NCBI GenBank assembly: GCA_963693285.1
Contig: OY848918.1
Span: forward strand, 1,161,001-1,225,000
Direction of reading: 5' to 3'
Source of the DNA: Xestospongia muta
Lineage: Eukaryota > Porifera > Demospongiae > Haplosclerida > Petrosiidae
DNA length: 64,000 bases
The position numbers and the translations under genes were made by a program. This document shows, piece by piece, positions 49,465 to 61,195 of the stretch (its first letter is position 1; each line of letters starts with the position of its first letter). The notes beneath the pieces were generated by a model. That model saw nothing but the letters and a program-made list of their open reading frames with translations, was not told the DNA's origin and searched no databases.

Positions 49465-52400
49465 TTAATTTATCTCATTAGTTGGGAAAAAGAACTCCTA
49501 TAATAATATCATAAAATGTCACTATGGTAACCAAACAATCCTCATACCTGAGTTATAGTGGGTGTAGTTGGAACAGTACTAACAATTGTACTTTGTTCAG
49601 GAAGAAGAACTTGAAATGTTGGAGGACCATACACTGTTTGAGATGGTGCTTCATCTCTACCAACTGGTTGAACAGCTTCACCTGAGGTAATTGGTAAATT
49701 CTCAGATGGCAATACTTGTTCATCTTTCTCAGATATTGTTGAAAGTTGACGAACAACTGATGATACCATTACAATGGTCTTCAGCTATAAGTGTGTGTGT
49801 GTGTGTGAGAGAGAGAGAGTTATAATTTCAGGTTTGATATTATTATATAAAAATACCTGATTAGTAGATTCCGTTTCATCAACATTATAAGAGTATTCAT
49901 ATTCAAACTGATCTACAATGTCATCTTCTGGTTTTAACAGCGGAACCTCAGAACCATCAGTTGGGAATGTAGCAGGATCACTAGGAGACTGTACTGGTTG
50001 ACTTGTGATACTTTGTATAGTAAAGTAAATATATAGATATTATAATAATTATAGTATTATATTACCCAACAAGAGGTTGTGTAGATATTATTTCATTTTC
50101 TTTAGCAGTCTCACTTTAATAGAGTAATGACAATAGTTAATGTATATTTTACTTACTTCAATAATGGAGTCTCAGAGTTATCAGTTGGAAATGTGGCAGA
50201 ATCACTTGTAGGACACTGTACTGGTTGACTTGAAGTACTTTGTCTAATTAAGATATGAGTAATATTATAAATAGTTAATATAGTGTTGTCTTATACTTAC
50301 AAAACATGAGGTTGTATAGTAGTGTTAGTACTATTCTCTATTTCTTGAGTGTCATCAGATATGATGTCAGTATCTGTAGTCTCACTATTAACAGAAATAA
50401 ATGATAACTGTATTTATTGTATTTTACTTACTTCAAACTTTGAGCCTCATAGTTACCAGTTTGATAAGTGGATGATGAATCACCAGTAGAAGTGACATGT
50501 TCTGGTTTATTTGTAGAGATAGTAATGTTTTGTCTACCAAAATAAATATAAAAGTAGTCTTGCCTCATCTATATACTTACTCATGAGACTTTGTGTCTAC
50601 TTCAGGTCTGAAGTAGAAAGAAAAGATAGTATATAATACATACACATGAGATATATTACTTCTTCAATGAAGCTACAGAGTCATCAGTTAATCTAGTAAC
50701 AGATAAATCACTAGCAGGAGGAACTTCTGCTTTACATAAAGGACATTTTAAAGTGTTGTTACTGCAAGAGAGAACACAAATATATGTCACTACCAACATG
50801 ATATATACAACTAACTAATGATCATGAGCGTCTTGTTCAGGAATAGTAATTATTACTTCATTATTATCAGGTGACCTACTTTGATACAAAGTAGATCATT
50901 TAATTTATAGTAAACAAATACTCTAACTTTATTGATGTATTATTGTTGATTTCCTTTTTAACATCTTTATTCCTACCATCTTGTTCTAAATAATGTCTTT
51001 GTTCACCCTCTTTTCTTGGAGTTTCCCCATGATTTTGGTTTCCTTGTACAAGTACTAGTTCAATTGATCTACTAATGATAGCAGTCTTTATGAAATTATG
51101 ATCACAATTGTTATACTCATCATACTTTTGTTCTTCATAATCTTGTTTCCCTCCATTAGCTATATCTATAACTTCAACTTTTTTAACTCGTATTTTAAAA
51201 CAGTTTTTACCGCAACCTGCAGATTATGATATAAAAAATACTAGTATTAAATTTAAATCAATAATACCGTATAGTTTTTTGTTGCTACAATATTTCTTGA
51301 AAATTAACACAGCAGTGATCAAGATTATTACAACCATTAATAGTATAACAACAGTTACTACAGCCACAACTAGAGTCCCTACTATAGAATGTCCTGTTGT
51401 TTTAATATAAAAAATGATTTAACCATTGGCAATACCTTTATGTTTTATATCACCATTGTCATTATTGGGAGTGTTACTGGTACCTATTGTAGGATGGAGA
51501 TCTTGTCAATTATTTTTAACTACATAGTACTTACTATTTACTGAAGTGTTTTCTTTATTGTCAACTTGGTAACCCTTAGTCGCCACTCTAACCAGTTTTG
51601 ACATAACCACAAGTGATTTATTAACTCGACCATATTCATCCCAGACATATACATATATCATGTATGTTCCATTAATACTGAGAATAATGTTATCAACAAC
51701 ATATCAACTAGTAGGTGAGAAACGACTTATGTTTGGTTAAAAAAAAGGTCCATAGTTTCATTAAATACTTCAATAGCACATCCTTTAGCTTGTGATCCAG
51801 TTAGGAATGTACAGTTTACATTGAAGTATCCCATTGATGTATCCTCTTGTACAATACTAACCTCTTGTACTTCATATGTATCTATATGTAAGTGAGGATA
51901 TTATGCAATCTCCATGAATGCTGTTATATAATGATCTCATCATCACATGATCTACTATAATGTCAACAATAGTAATTAACAATGTACATGATCAATTTAT
52001 TTATATTTTTTCTTACTTTGATTTATAATATATAATTTATAATCTTCTGAAGACACTGTCATACTACAGTTCATTTTATTAGGATGAAGTATCACTGACA
52101 GATCAATCAGTCCACTCTCATCAATAGTTGTCCTACTAACACTATAGAAGTTATTATTAGCACAATTTGATGATAAATTAAATTGTTGAGGTACTGATAG
52201 CGGACATGAAGTATTGACCTAATTAGTGGGTGTGGTCTAATTAAAAGTAGCAGACAATCCACTAACCTGTATTTTAATTATCATCACAATTTTACTGTTA
52301 ACAACTTAAAGTGATGATGAAGTAATATCAAAGTTAGTTTCTATTGGAAAGATCAGTTAATTAATATTAAAATTTATTAAGTTGACTTACTAAACAGTAA

Positions 52401-53080
52401 ATACATTTCAAAGACCAGCTGGGTTCTTATTATACAATATAATTTTATACTGTTCATTACGATCTTCAAATAATTTTGCTGATATAAAAATTGGAAATGA
52501 AGACTTAGTTATATCAAACATGGTATTATTGTCTCTTATTATTTCAACATAAACCTCAGTAGTATCTTCAGACAAAGGTTATTAATATCATATTACAGTA
52601 TTGCTCTGTAGTCAAGTTAAGAGGAGAAGGTGGAGGTCCTATTACTCGGAGATAAACTGGACCAAATGAAGTAATCTTATGGCAGTACACACGTACTACT
52701 ATACGAGTTCCATCATCAGATAGTTGTGTGTTATATATGGAACAATTAGAATATGTTATATTACCAACAGTGTTAGAAACTGATTGACCATTAGTAGTAG
52801 TACGAATTTGACCGTTGATATAAGTTCGAATATTACAGGAACTGTGAGTTTCAGAATAAAAGTTAGCCGCGTGTCCAACATAAACTGTTTTATTAGTAGG
52901 AGCTGTTATAAGATCGCTGTTATCATCTGTAGACATAACAAGGAGATTACAGTAAAACAAGAACAACAAACTACAAGAAAACAAAGTGTTCAAAAAAGTA
53001 AACATACCCCAGGCTACTGAAAATCCCAGTAACCACGAACATAAATAGCCATAAAATACTAAAAACTTGGAAAGTAGCAT
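49465..53080 (-). pseudogene. K1: K-type receptor with disrupted FN3 regions
   Basis: Signal peptide MLLSKFLVFYGYLCSW...; the large Ig-FN3 exon (from about 52937) is open through VIGPPPSPLNLTTEQYC and then loses 8 bases relative to K2, with a TGA further on; FN3b has TAA for CAA; domain C keeps CTFLTGSQAKGC but shifts frame after ETMDL. The TM exon (about 51265-51390; STVGT-like then VVAVVTVVILLMVVIILITA) and the tail exons are open, including a 289-nt tail exon (50928-51216) with DYEEQ and KYDEY that K2 lacks. Last exon ends FFFPTNEIN at 49465. Ectodomain lesions make a full receptor impossible; tail integrity suggests recent death or shared exons. Confidence 0.75.
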
Positions 53081-53181
53081 CTTGCGCGAAATTTTGGAAA
53101 TGACAAAATGATATTTGGTATATATATATAGTAATTTAACACAAGCAGAAAGAACTGGATAGGCAAGTACAAAGTCGGAAA

Positions 53182-53203
53182 GGAGTTCCCTGGGGAAAAC
53201 CCC
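53182..53203 (-). promoter_or_regulatory. kB-like paired sites upstream of K1
   Basis: ggagttccc followed by ggggaaaacccc, about 100-120 bp before the K1 start. The same pairing occurs upstream of K2. The first matches the NF-kB consensus GGGRNNYYCC at nine of ten positions on the reverse strand. Confidence 0.4.
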
Positions 53204-54110
53204 TTTAAAGACTAAACTTTCAAAATTTCAGATAATTAAAGCCTCCGCCTACCACAGGATAATAGGTCTTGGTCCTTAATCGTGCAGTAATGGCCATCTG
53301 TAGAATTCCAAATATTTAGATCTCTTCATCTAATAAGTTCTCCAAGCCCTTAGGGGGGAGGCCTTGTTGTATTTTTTGCTAGTTTTGTGAAAATATATTA
53401 GTTATATTAATAAAGATATAGAAGATTCCTTTATTATGATAGTCCAGGTAATCTCTGAGCTGTAGTCCTATTTAAAGTTTGGTATTGTGTATATTTATAG
53501 ATGAAGCATAGTCATAGGATAAATGCTTCACCAGTAAAATAATGGGTTGCAATGAAGGAGTATTACATGTATCCATTGTAACTGAACACATTGAGTGCAT
53601 TTAATAAGCTCACAATTTCTCTGAGGAAGTTATACAAATATTGTGATCTGTTAGTCTCCTACACAAGCCTTCACCAAAGTAAATTCTTGGGTACAATGAA
53701 GCTATATATTCTCCCTGAACTTGTTGGGAAATGATTTACTAAACTTTATATTTCCCTCAAACTCAGAATATGACAAAGTAAGAAAGCACAAAATTATCAA
53801 TAGTCATCTGGAACAATGAGAGGTGTGCTCTCCAGCAGACATTTTGATGTGGATTAATGATAACTTGTGATTATCCTGCTTATAAAATCAAATGTTTTTA
53901 TTTCTTGTGCCTTAAATTTAAATCAATACCAGAAAGAAAATGGTACTGTCCAGACTGCCTTAAGAGTTTGAAATTAACACTTACCTAAGACATTTGAAAA
54001 ATGTATATGTGATTAACTGTGTTTTAGTAAAACTAGTTATACAAATTGATGATCTAATAGACAGACAAAGTGAATTAAATATATTATATTCTCTATTTTA
54101 ATAATCCAGC
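53204..54110. other. Intergenic upstream of K1
   Basis: No gene or repeat recognised. It leads into a P-type tail scrap at 54111. Confidence 0.4.
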
Positions 54111-54190
54111 TGTTTGGACAGCTCATGAGTGCCAAAGACACACTGACCTGTTCCTATATACGTTAACAGATGGTACACCACCTCTACCTT
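54111..54190 (+). pseudogene. P-type tail exon fragment
   Basis: Starts at a ccag acceptor and matches the P1/P2 last exon: ctgtttggacagctcatgag, cc.aagacacac, then ttaacagatgg.acaccacct. It ends after about 80 bp. No other exons nearby. Confidence 0.65.
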
Positions 54191-54998
54191 ACTATATGTA
54201 CTATATGTACCTTACTATAATATTACAGTATGTATAATTTAGAACTTTAATACTCTTTATTTGAGGTTGATATTGCATACTGAATAATAAAGCAATTATT
54301 TGTTTAAAATTCAATTTGTAGAAATTATTTCAATAGTATTTTAGTAACCAATAATGAATTAATAATTAATCTATTATAATAATAATTTGAGAAGTCAGAT
54401 CATCTAAAAAATTACCCAATCATAACAGAACTTAGAAAACATTTTGTTTTCCAGCAACTATATTCTAACCAATATCATAATAAAAAGGATCTTTTTATAA
54501 TTACTTTAAATTTTTATGTTTTATGATTAATACCAGACATGTATTTCCAAAACACAAGATCATACTAATAAGATTGTCATTTACTAAATATGATATCATC
54601 TATTATTTCAACATCTTTAGATACTAACTGAATCTTTTCTTTACTTCTAATTTCTTCATTAGTAATTTGGAACCTTCATCTTATAGTTTCTAATACCATA
54701 ATATACTGATTGTACTGGTCAATTCCACCATTACTTTTAAATATTTGTATATGTCAATACTGAATATTGTGACATGTTATTATAAAGATTATACTACAAC
54801 ATACAATATACTCATAGCAGCATTAATGTAATAAAAATTAATATCTGCCTCACTATTTAGGCAGTCACTATGTACTATATTAAAAATAGCAGCAGCCATA
54901 CTTGGCAGAAGTCAATAACTAATGTATAATGTATATGTACTATATAAGCAGCAGTAGTAATAATGATAGCAAGAGGATGTTCCTGTCATTAGAGATAA
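54191..54998. repeat. K-type 3' flank, duplicated at 60.95-61.19 kb
   Basis: About 54735-54990 recurs at 60950-61195 (atatttgtatatgtcaatact; gcagcattaat.taataaaaa; atatctgcctcactattta). It is the 3' flank of K2 and K3. Confidence 0.6.
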
Positions 54999-57900
54999 TT
55001 ACTTGGCATCATTAGTAGGAACAAAGAATTCCTATAAAATAATTATATCATATAATGTTACTATGGTAACAAAACAATCACACACCTGCTTTGTAGTAGA
55101 TGTAGTTGGGAACGTACTAACAATAGCACCCTTGTCAAGTGGGAGGGGTTTTGATGTTGGGGAGGGATATATTGTTTGAAATGGTTCATTGATAACAACT
55201 GGTTGAATTCCACTTGAAGTAGTAGTAGTTATATTCTCAAATGAGAATACATGCTTGTCTTTTTCAGAAATAGCTGAAAGTGGAGGAGCAACTTGTGCCA
55301 TTAGAGCAGTCTTTTGTAATAAGGGAGAGTTCTCATTCCAAAGTCATATTATTAAAATATAATTACCTGATTATTAACTTCTGGTTCATCAACAGAATAT
55401 TCAAAGTCATCATCAATGTCTTCATCCTTCTTTAACAGTGGGACCCCAGAATGATCAGTTGGGAAGGTAGCAGAATCAGTAGTAGGAGATTGCTCTGGTT
55501 GACTTGTGATACTTTGTCTAGTAAGATTATAACTATATATAACATTATAAGTACACATTGTCCTTTATACTCACCCAACATGTAACAGCTGTATATTAGT
55601 GTTATTGATTTCTTTAGTGTCTTCAATATCACTACAAACAGAAATAGACGATGACACTATTTAATATATTCACTACATACTGAGTCTTAGAGCTATCAGT
55701 TGGAAATGTAGGAGACTCACTAACAGGAGACTGCTTTAGTTGACTCGTAACATTTTGTCTAGTAATGTTATAATTATAATACAGTAAGTATTATCTTGTA
55801 TTACACATACCTAACACAAGGATGTTTTTTAACTCCAGATGTGATCTTAGAGAATGAAGTCTCACTGTTAATAGAGTAAATGATAAATGTATTCAATAAA
55901 CTTCACTGACTTACTTTGTCAACAGAGCCTCAGAGTTATAAGAAGTTGGATCATTGGATGATAGATCACCAGTAGATGTAGAGACAGCAATGTTTTGTCT
56001 AGTAAATAAAATATCAAAACAGTAATCAGTATTGTTTTCTATATCTATTTACTCATGAAGCTGTGTGTCATATTTAGATCCAATCTCATCAGCAGGAGTG
56101 TTACTGTATTAGAAATAAAACAGTCATTGTATAGTTCTGTTATCTTACTTTATCAATGGAACTTCAGAGTTATTAGTTAATCCAGTAACAGATAAATCAC
56201 TAGCAGGAGGAACTTCTGGTTTATAAGTACCTGAAGAACGTTTTAAAGTGTTGTTACTATAAGAGAAAGGAAGAACACAAGCATATATATAATTAGTTAT
56301 AAAAGATATATGACTAACTCATGATCATGTGTGTCTGATTCAGGACCGATATATTCTCCATTATTATTAGGTAATCTATGTTGATGTAAAGGGTAATTCA
56401 TTTAAATGATACTACAAAAACTAACAGCTCTTCAGCAACATTGCTAGTTTCTATAGTTGTAGGTTTATCATCTATCATTTTCATTGCTGTCTCACTCTCT
56501 TCATTGGGATGTTCTTGAGGTAATGATCTATAATATATAGTAGTAGTCTCTATAATTATAGGGGTCATTATCATACCCATAATGACATAATTCTTCATTT
56601 TGTTGTACATGTCCATTAGATAATTCTCTACCTTCCATTCCTTGATAAAGATACAAAGGTGTTTCTATGGCAAGTTCACCTACAGATCAAATAATCATTA
56701 CAGGTTTGTAATGTCATTTACTTTACCTCTTTTCTTACGTCTCCTATAAAACACAATATATAAGATGATTCCTATCATAATCACACAACATATGATAATA
56801 AATCCAGTAACACAACCAACAATACTCCCTATTATAAGAGGTCCTAATAATAACTATAATTTAGTTACTAGTAACAAATATAATACCATTGTTTGTCCCA
56901 TCTATCACATCATGATAATCAGGTTCCTTATTACTAGTAGTACTACCTGTAATATAATAACAATATTATAACATTAATGATTAAAAATAAATTAATTACC
57001 ATTTATTGACATACTGTCATTCTTATAATCTTCTTGATAATTAATAGCAACTCTGACCCTCTTTGTCATAACCACTAACAATTTATTAACTTTACCATAT
57101 CTATCCCAAACATATACATATATTGTATATGTTCCATTAATACTGAGACTAATGTTATCAACAGCATATGAACTAGTAGGTGAGAGACGACTTGTGTTTT
57201 GATTAAACACGAGGTCCGTAGTTTCATTAAATATTTCAATAGCACAACCTTTAGCTTGTGATCCAGGTACAAAAGTACAGTTTACACTGAAGTATCCTGT
57301 TGATATATCCTCTGGTACAATACTGACCTTTTGTACTTCATATGTATCTATATGTAGGTGAGGATATTATGCAATCTCCATGAATGCTGTTATATAATTA
57401 TCTCATCATCACATGATCTACTATAATGTCAACAATAGTAATTAGTAACAATGTACATGATCAATTTATTTATATTTTTTTCTTACTTTGATTTATAATA
57501 TATAATTCATGATCTCCTGAAGATACTGTAATATTACAGTTCTTTTTATTAGGATGAAGTATCACTGACAGATCAATCAATCCACTCTCATCAATAGTTG
57601 TCCTACTAACACGATAGAAGTTATTATTAGCACAATTTGATGATAAATTAAATTGTTGAGGTACTGATAGCGGACATGAAGTATTGACCTAATTAGTGGG
57701 TGTGGTCTAATTAAAAGTAACAGACAGTCCACTAACCTGTACTTTAATTATCATCACTATTTTACTGTCAACAACTTGAAGTGATGATGAGCTTATAACG
57801 AAGTTAGTTTCTATTAGAAAGATCAGTTATTTATTATTAAAATTAATTAACTAGACTTACTAAACAGTAAATCCATTTCATATGGTTGACTTAGGCCAGC

Positions 57901-58551
57901 TGGATTCTTATTATACACTATAACTTTATACAGTTTGTGAGGATCTTCAAATATATTTGATGATATGTTAACTGGAAACACAACTTCACTCATTTTGTAT
58001 ATTATATCATTGTCACTTATTATTTCTATATAGACTTCTGTAGTATCTTTAGAGAAGACTGGCCCAGCGATAACTATCATATTACAGTATTGCTCTAATG
58101 TAAGATTTTGTGGAGAATCTGGAGGTCCAATTACTTGCAGATAAACTGGATCAAAGCAAAACTTATTGTGATCAACCCCACAAAATAAACACGCACTAAT
58201 ACGAGTCCCATCATCTGATAGTTGAGCATTGGATATAGAACAATCTACATACGTGATGTTACCAACAGTATTAGTATTTGGACAGGAATGTTGATTATTT
58301 ATAAAAGCTGATATATGGCAGGTACGGTGAGTTTCAAAGTAGAAATGAGCTGTTTCCCCAATATAAACCGTTTTATTACTAGGCGCTTTTACAAGACCTG
58401 TAGACATAACAAGGGGAATTACAATAAACATTATTTGTTACAAGTTGTTACCTTGTACTTCTCCGTCATTAGACTGACAATTAGAAAGTCGATAGAGGCA
58501 TTGATGAAGTAGCAGTGCTCCGAAAAAAAACAGAAGCTTGGAGAAAGACAT
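54999..58551 (-). CDS. Gene K2: Ig-FN3 receptor with 12-exon modular tail (846 aa, 19 exons)
   Basis: Exons: 58452-58551, 57861-58397, 57737-57810, 57487-57688, 57000-57347, 56887-56946, 56727-56843, then tail exons 56577-56679, 56426-56527, 56319-56375, 56149-56256, 56053-56103, 55915-55998, 55811-55864, 55681-55758, 55575-55631, 55367-55517, 55086-55310, 54999-55031; 2541 nt, in frame. Signal peptide about 1-28; Ig and FN3a fused in one exon, 34-212; FN3b 213-304; domain C 305-420 with CTFVPGSQAKGC; stalk; TM about 444-470 then YRRRKKR; tail 480-846. Eight consecutive tail exons start and end in phase 2, so any can be skipped in frame. They form repeats: Q-x-x-x-S...TFPTD cassettes alternate with short SET/SD-type exons. 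No kinase or other enzymatic domain. The model rests on splice-site and phase agreement, not transcripts. Confidence 0.83.
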
Positions 58552-58677
58552 TTCCAAGCATTTTTAAAAAAACGATTGCGACAAATTAAAAAATCAGATT
58601 GGCAAATATTGTTATCTGACAATTTCTGGTAGAATAAATAAAAACGATTGTGCTTATTAAGCAAAAATAGCATTATG

Positions 58678-58700
58678 GGGACTTTCCAAGGGAAAAACCC
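58678..58700 (-). promoter_or_regulatory. Consensus kB site plus second kB-like site upstream of K2
   Basis: GGGACTTTCC at 58678-58687 is an exact match to GGGRNNYYCC and is followed by gggaaaaaccc at 58690-58700, about 127-149 bp before the start codon. K1 has the same arrangement. Animals as basal as sponges have NF-kB proteins, so control by it is plausible but untested. Confidence 0.5.
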
Positions 58701-58800
58701 GGTCAGCCCCGCCCTGGTAACAACTCATTCTTGAAATTACATGTATTATTATTTACAGGTACAATAAGGACCTAGTTAGGAAATAGTAGTGGTTGCTGGT

Positions 58801-58885
58801 CTACACCATGTATTGGTGTAGCCTCGTACCCAGGCGTTCTACTAAAGAGTAGAACGCCTGGTGACTACTGCTTGCGCATGCGCAT
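58801..58885. repeat. GC-rich hairpin cluster
   Basis: Three perfect inverted repeats in 85 bp: ctacacca/tggtgtag (58801-58821), ccaggcgttctact/agtagaacgcctgg with a 4-nt loop (58830-58861), and the palindrome tgcgcatgcgca (58873-58884). Base composition is far from that of the surroundings. It could be the end of a dispersed repeat or a structured RNA element. Confidence 0.7.
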
Positions 58886-59224
58886 AATTATTGAAACATG
58901 TTGACATCATAATTACTACTTTTTCAATTAAACGACGAATCGATGGGCTGGGTTTATAATGATGACGTTTCATTCACTACACGAGTTTAAGCATTTGCCA
59001 CAAACTGAGAGCTACCTATATTATCACAGACTACAGTGTGTGCAATAGTTTTGCTGTCTTCATCAAGTGGTTCTAATTTTAGGTTAATGCTAGGTTAGAT
59101 AATTATGTTAGTCAAAGTATAACATCAGATTCTTCTTAATATCTTGAATGACACATGACGCTATTCTATATCTTGATGTATTTCAGAAATAACACATTAT
59201 ACAAAGACTCAACTAAGTAACTAT

Positions 59225-60876
59225 TCATTCAAGAAATATAAACTCCCTCTCTATAATGTGTCCGTATACATGCTTAAGACTTACTTCACTTTCTAAAGAT
59301 GGTAGTTCAGACCTGGGATATTTAAAAATCTTTCTTTTCCTTGGAAAATAAGACAATTCAGTATCATTGTCAATTATCTTTAACAATACCAATAAAATAA
59401 TACTAATAGTCATACTATTACCACTGGATCTAGTAGGTGTCTACAAATACCAATATATTGTACTGAAAGAGTTATAGACTGAAACAAACATCTATATAAC
59501 AAACATTTATGGAATTATCACACAAATACAGAAAATATGTGAATAACATCTGCTCTGTAGTTACTGGAAGTTACTGATAATTTATATTACTGTATAGTAT
59601 TTACTAAAAAAATGATTATATTAGCAATATTACTATAGTAACTAGTGGTGATATTGATGAACTGTCACGTGTCACATCATCACTTACATTGTTGGTCATC
59701 ACAGGTGTATGAGGTGACTCAGGTAACAATAGATCATGTTCAGAAATGTCAACAGAAGGTTTGGTCTACATTATATTGTTAGGAGAGAGTAAGAACAATT
59801 CTTGATACAAAGAGGTAGATGATTGGTGGTGTTGTCTTCTCACTTCAAGTAATTATAAAGAAATAACACTGTCAATGTATACAGTATGTCTTTCTCTGTT
59901 CACATTGATATATTCACTATGACAGTATATAATTTAATATATGTGAACTATATATTATGAATTAATTAAGAATTATGCAATGTGTTTACTGTTTACATAA
60001 ATGTTTGAGAAAGTTATGACACACACTATACAAACACTAACTATGAACTTGTACCTCATCAGGACTTATATAGTAAGGATCAGATGATAGTGTATTAGTA
60101 TTTGTTAATTGAGGTACATCTTCATAGCTAACATAGGTTAATAATGTAATATCATATTTAAATTTATGATTTATCATTAACATACTTGTTATTGTCAGTT
60201 TGTGGATAATGTGTCAGTGCTCTCTCTATTAGTAGAAATGTGATTATGTAAGAGTAAATGATATTATAATCTTGCCTCTATTAAGTTTTGCTGACTTTTG
60301 CTTTTTCTTAATATTGTAGCAATAAAGACCAACTACCAGAGATATTATTAATACCATTATTACAAATATAACTCCTCCACAGACAGTTCCTAGACAATCC
60401 AATTAGAACTATTGTTAACAGTAAACGTAAGACTCCAACATACAAGTCAAGCTAGTAATGTCACCAACTGTCACAACATTCAGTACCTACATAATAAGAC
60501 ATTACACAACTGTTAATTATACTATACCTACTAGTAGTAATAATAATGACAGTCTCAGTAGGAGATGGTAGTAGTAAGATATACTCCAGTACTTGAGGGT
60601 ACACAACAGATGGGTTAGTTATAATAGTATCATCTACTATATCATGAGCTGTCACAGTATAGTTACCACTAACTGGTAGAGTTATATACTGGTATACTGT
60701 ACTCTCCTCTATACTGGATTTACTCATATTAATAGACTTCACAGTTACTTTAGAAGACTCTCTAAATATCACATGACATCCATCAGCAGTAGATCTCTCA
60801 GCAAACCTACACGCTACAACAACTGATCCATTATCAGAGTAGTACTATAGAGTGAGTCCTTGAACATGGTAGGTAG
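59225..60876 (-). pseudogene. Gene M: B-type domain C with nonsense codon, joined to a distinct tail
   Basis: Domain C exon (about 60530-60876) has TAG where B, C and D read CAG (near the start, Leu-Thr-Leu-stop) but keeps CRFAERSTADGC. No N-terminal exons lie upstream. TM exon 60276-60389 (GGVIFVIMVLIISLVVGLYC, then KKKQK) ends at AG|GCAAG, a likely GC donor. Tail exons: ERALTHYPQTDNN (near 60195-60235), YEDVPQ...SSDPYYISPDE (near 60057-60130), TKPSVDISEHDLLLPESP (about 59688-59765), and IDNDTELSYFPRKRK to the stop at 59225. The tail is open throughout although the receptor part is broken. Confidence 0.65.
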
Positions 60877-60949
60877 CTATGGTGATATATAGAGAAAATG
60901 AAGACATACTGAAAAACTAACTCACAAAAAAGTCATTTCCTTTTGATAC

Positions 60950-61195
60950 GATATTTGTATATGTCAATACTGAATATTGTGTTTGCTAATAACACTGTCA
61001 TTATAAGAATATACAACATATACAATACACTTATAGCAGCATTAATATAATAAAAAATTGATATCTGCCTCACTATTTATTTTACGTACTATATTAAAAC
61101 CAGCAGCAGCAATACTTGGCAAAAGTCACTAAGTAATTTATATGTACTATATAAGTAGGAGTAGTAATAATGATAGTAAAAGGATGTTCCTGTCA
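60950..61195. repeat. Partner of the 54.74-54.99 kb flank
   Basis: Collinear copy of the K2 3' flank, here at the K3 3' end. Confidence 0.6.
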
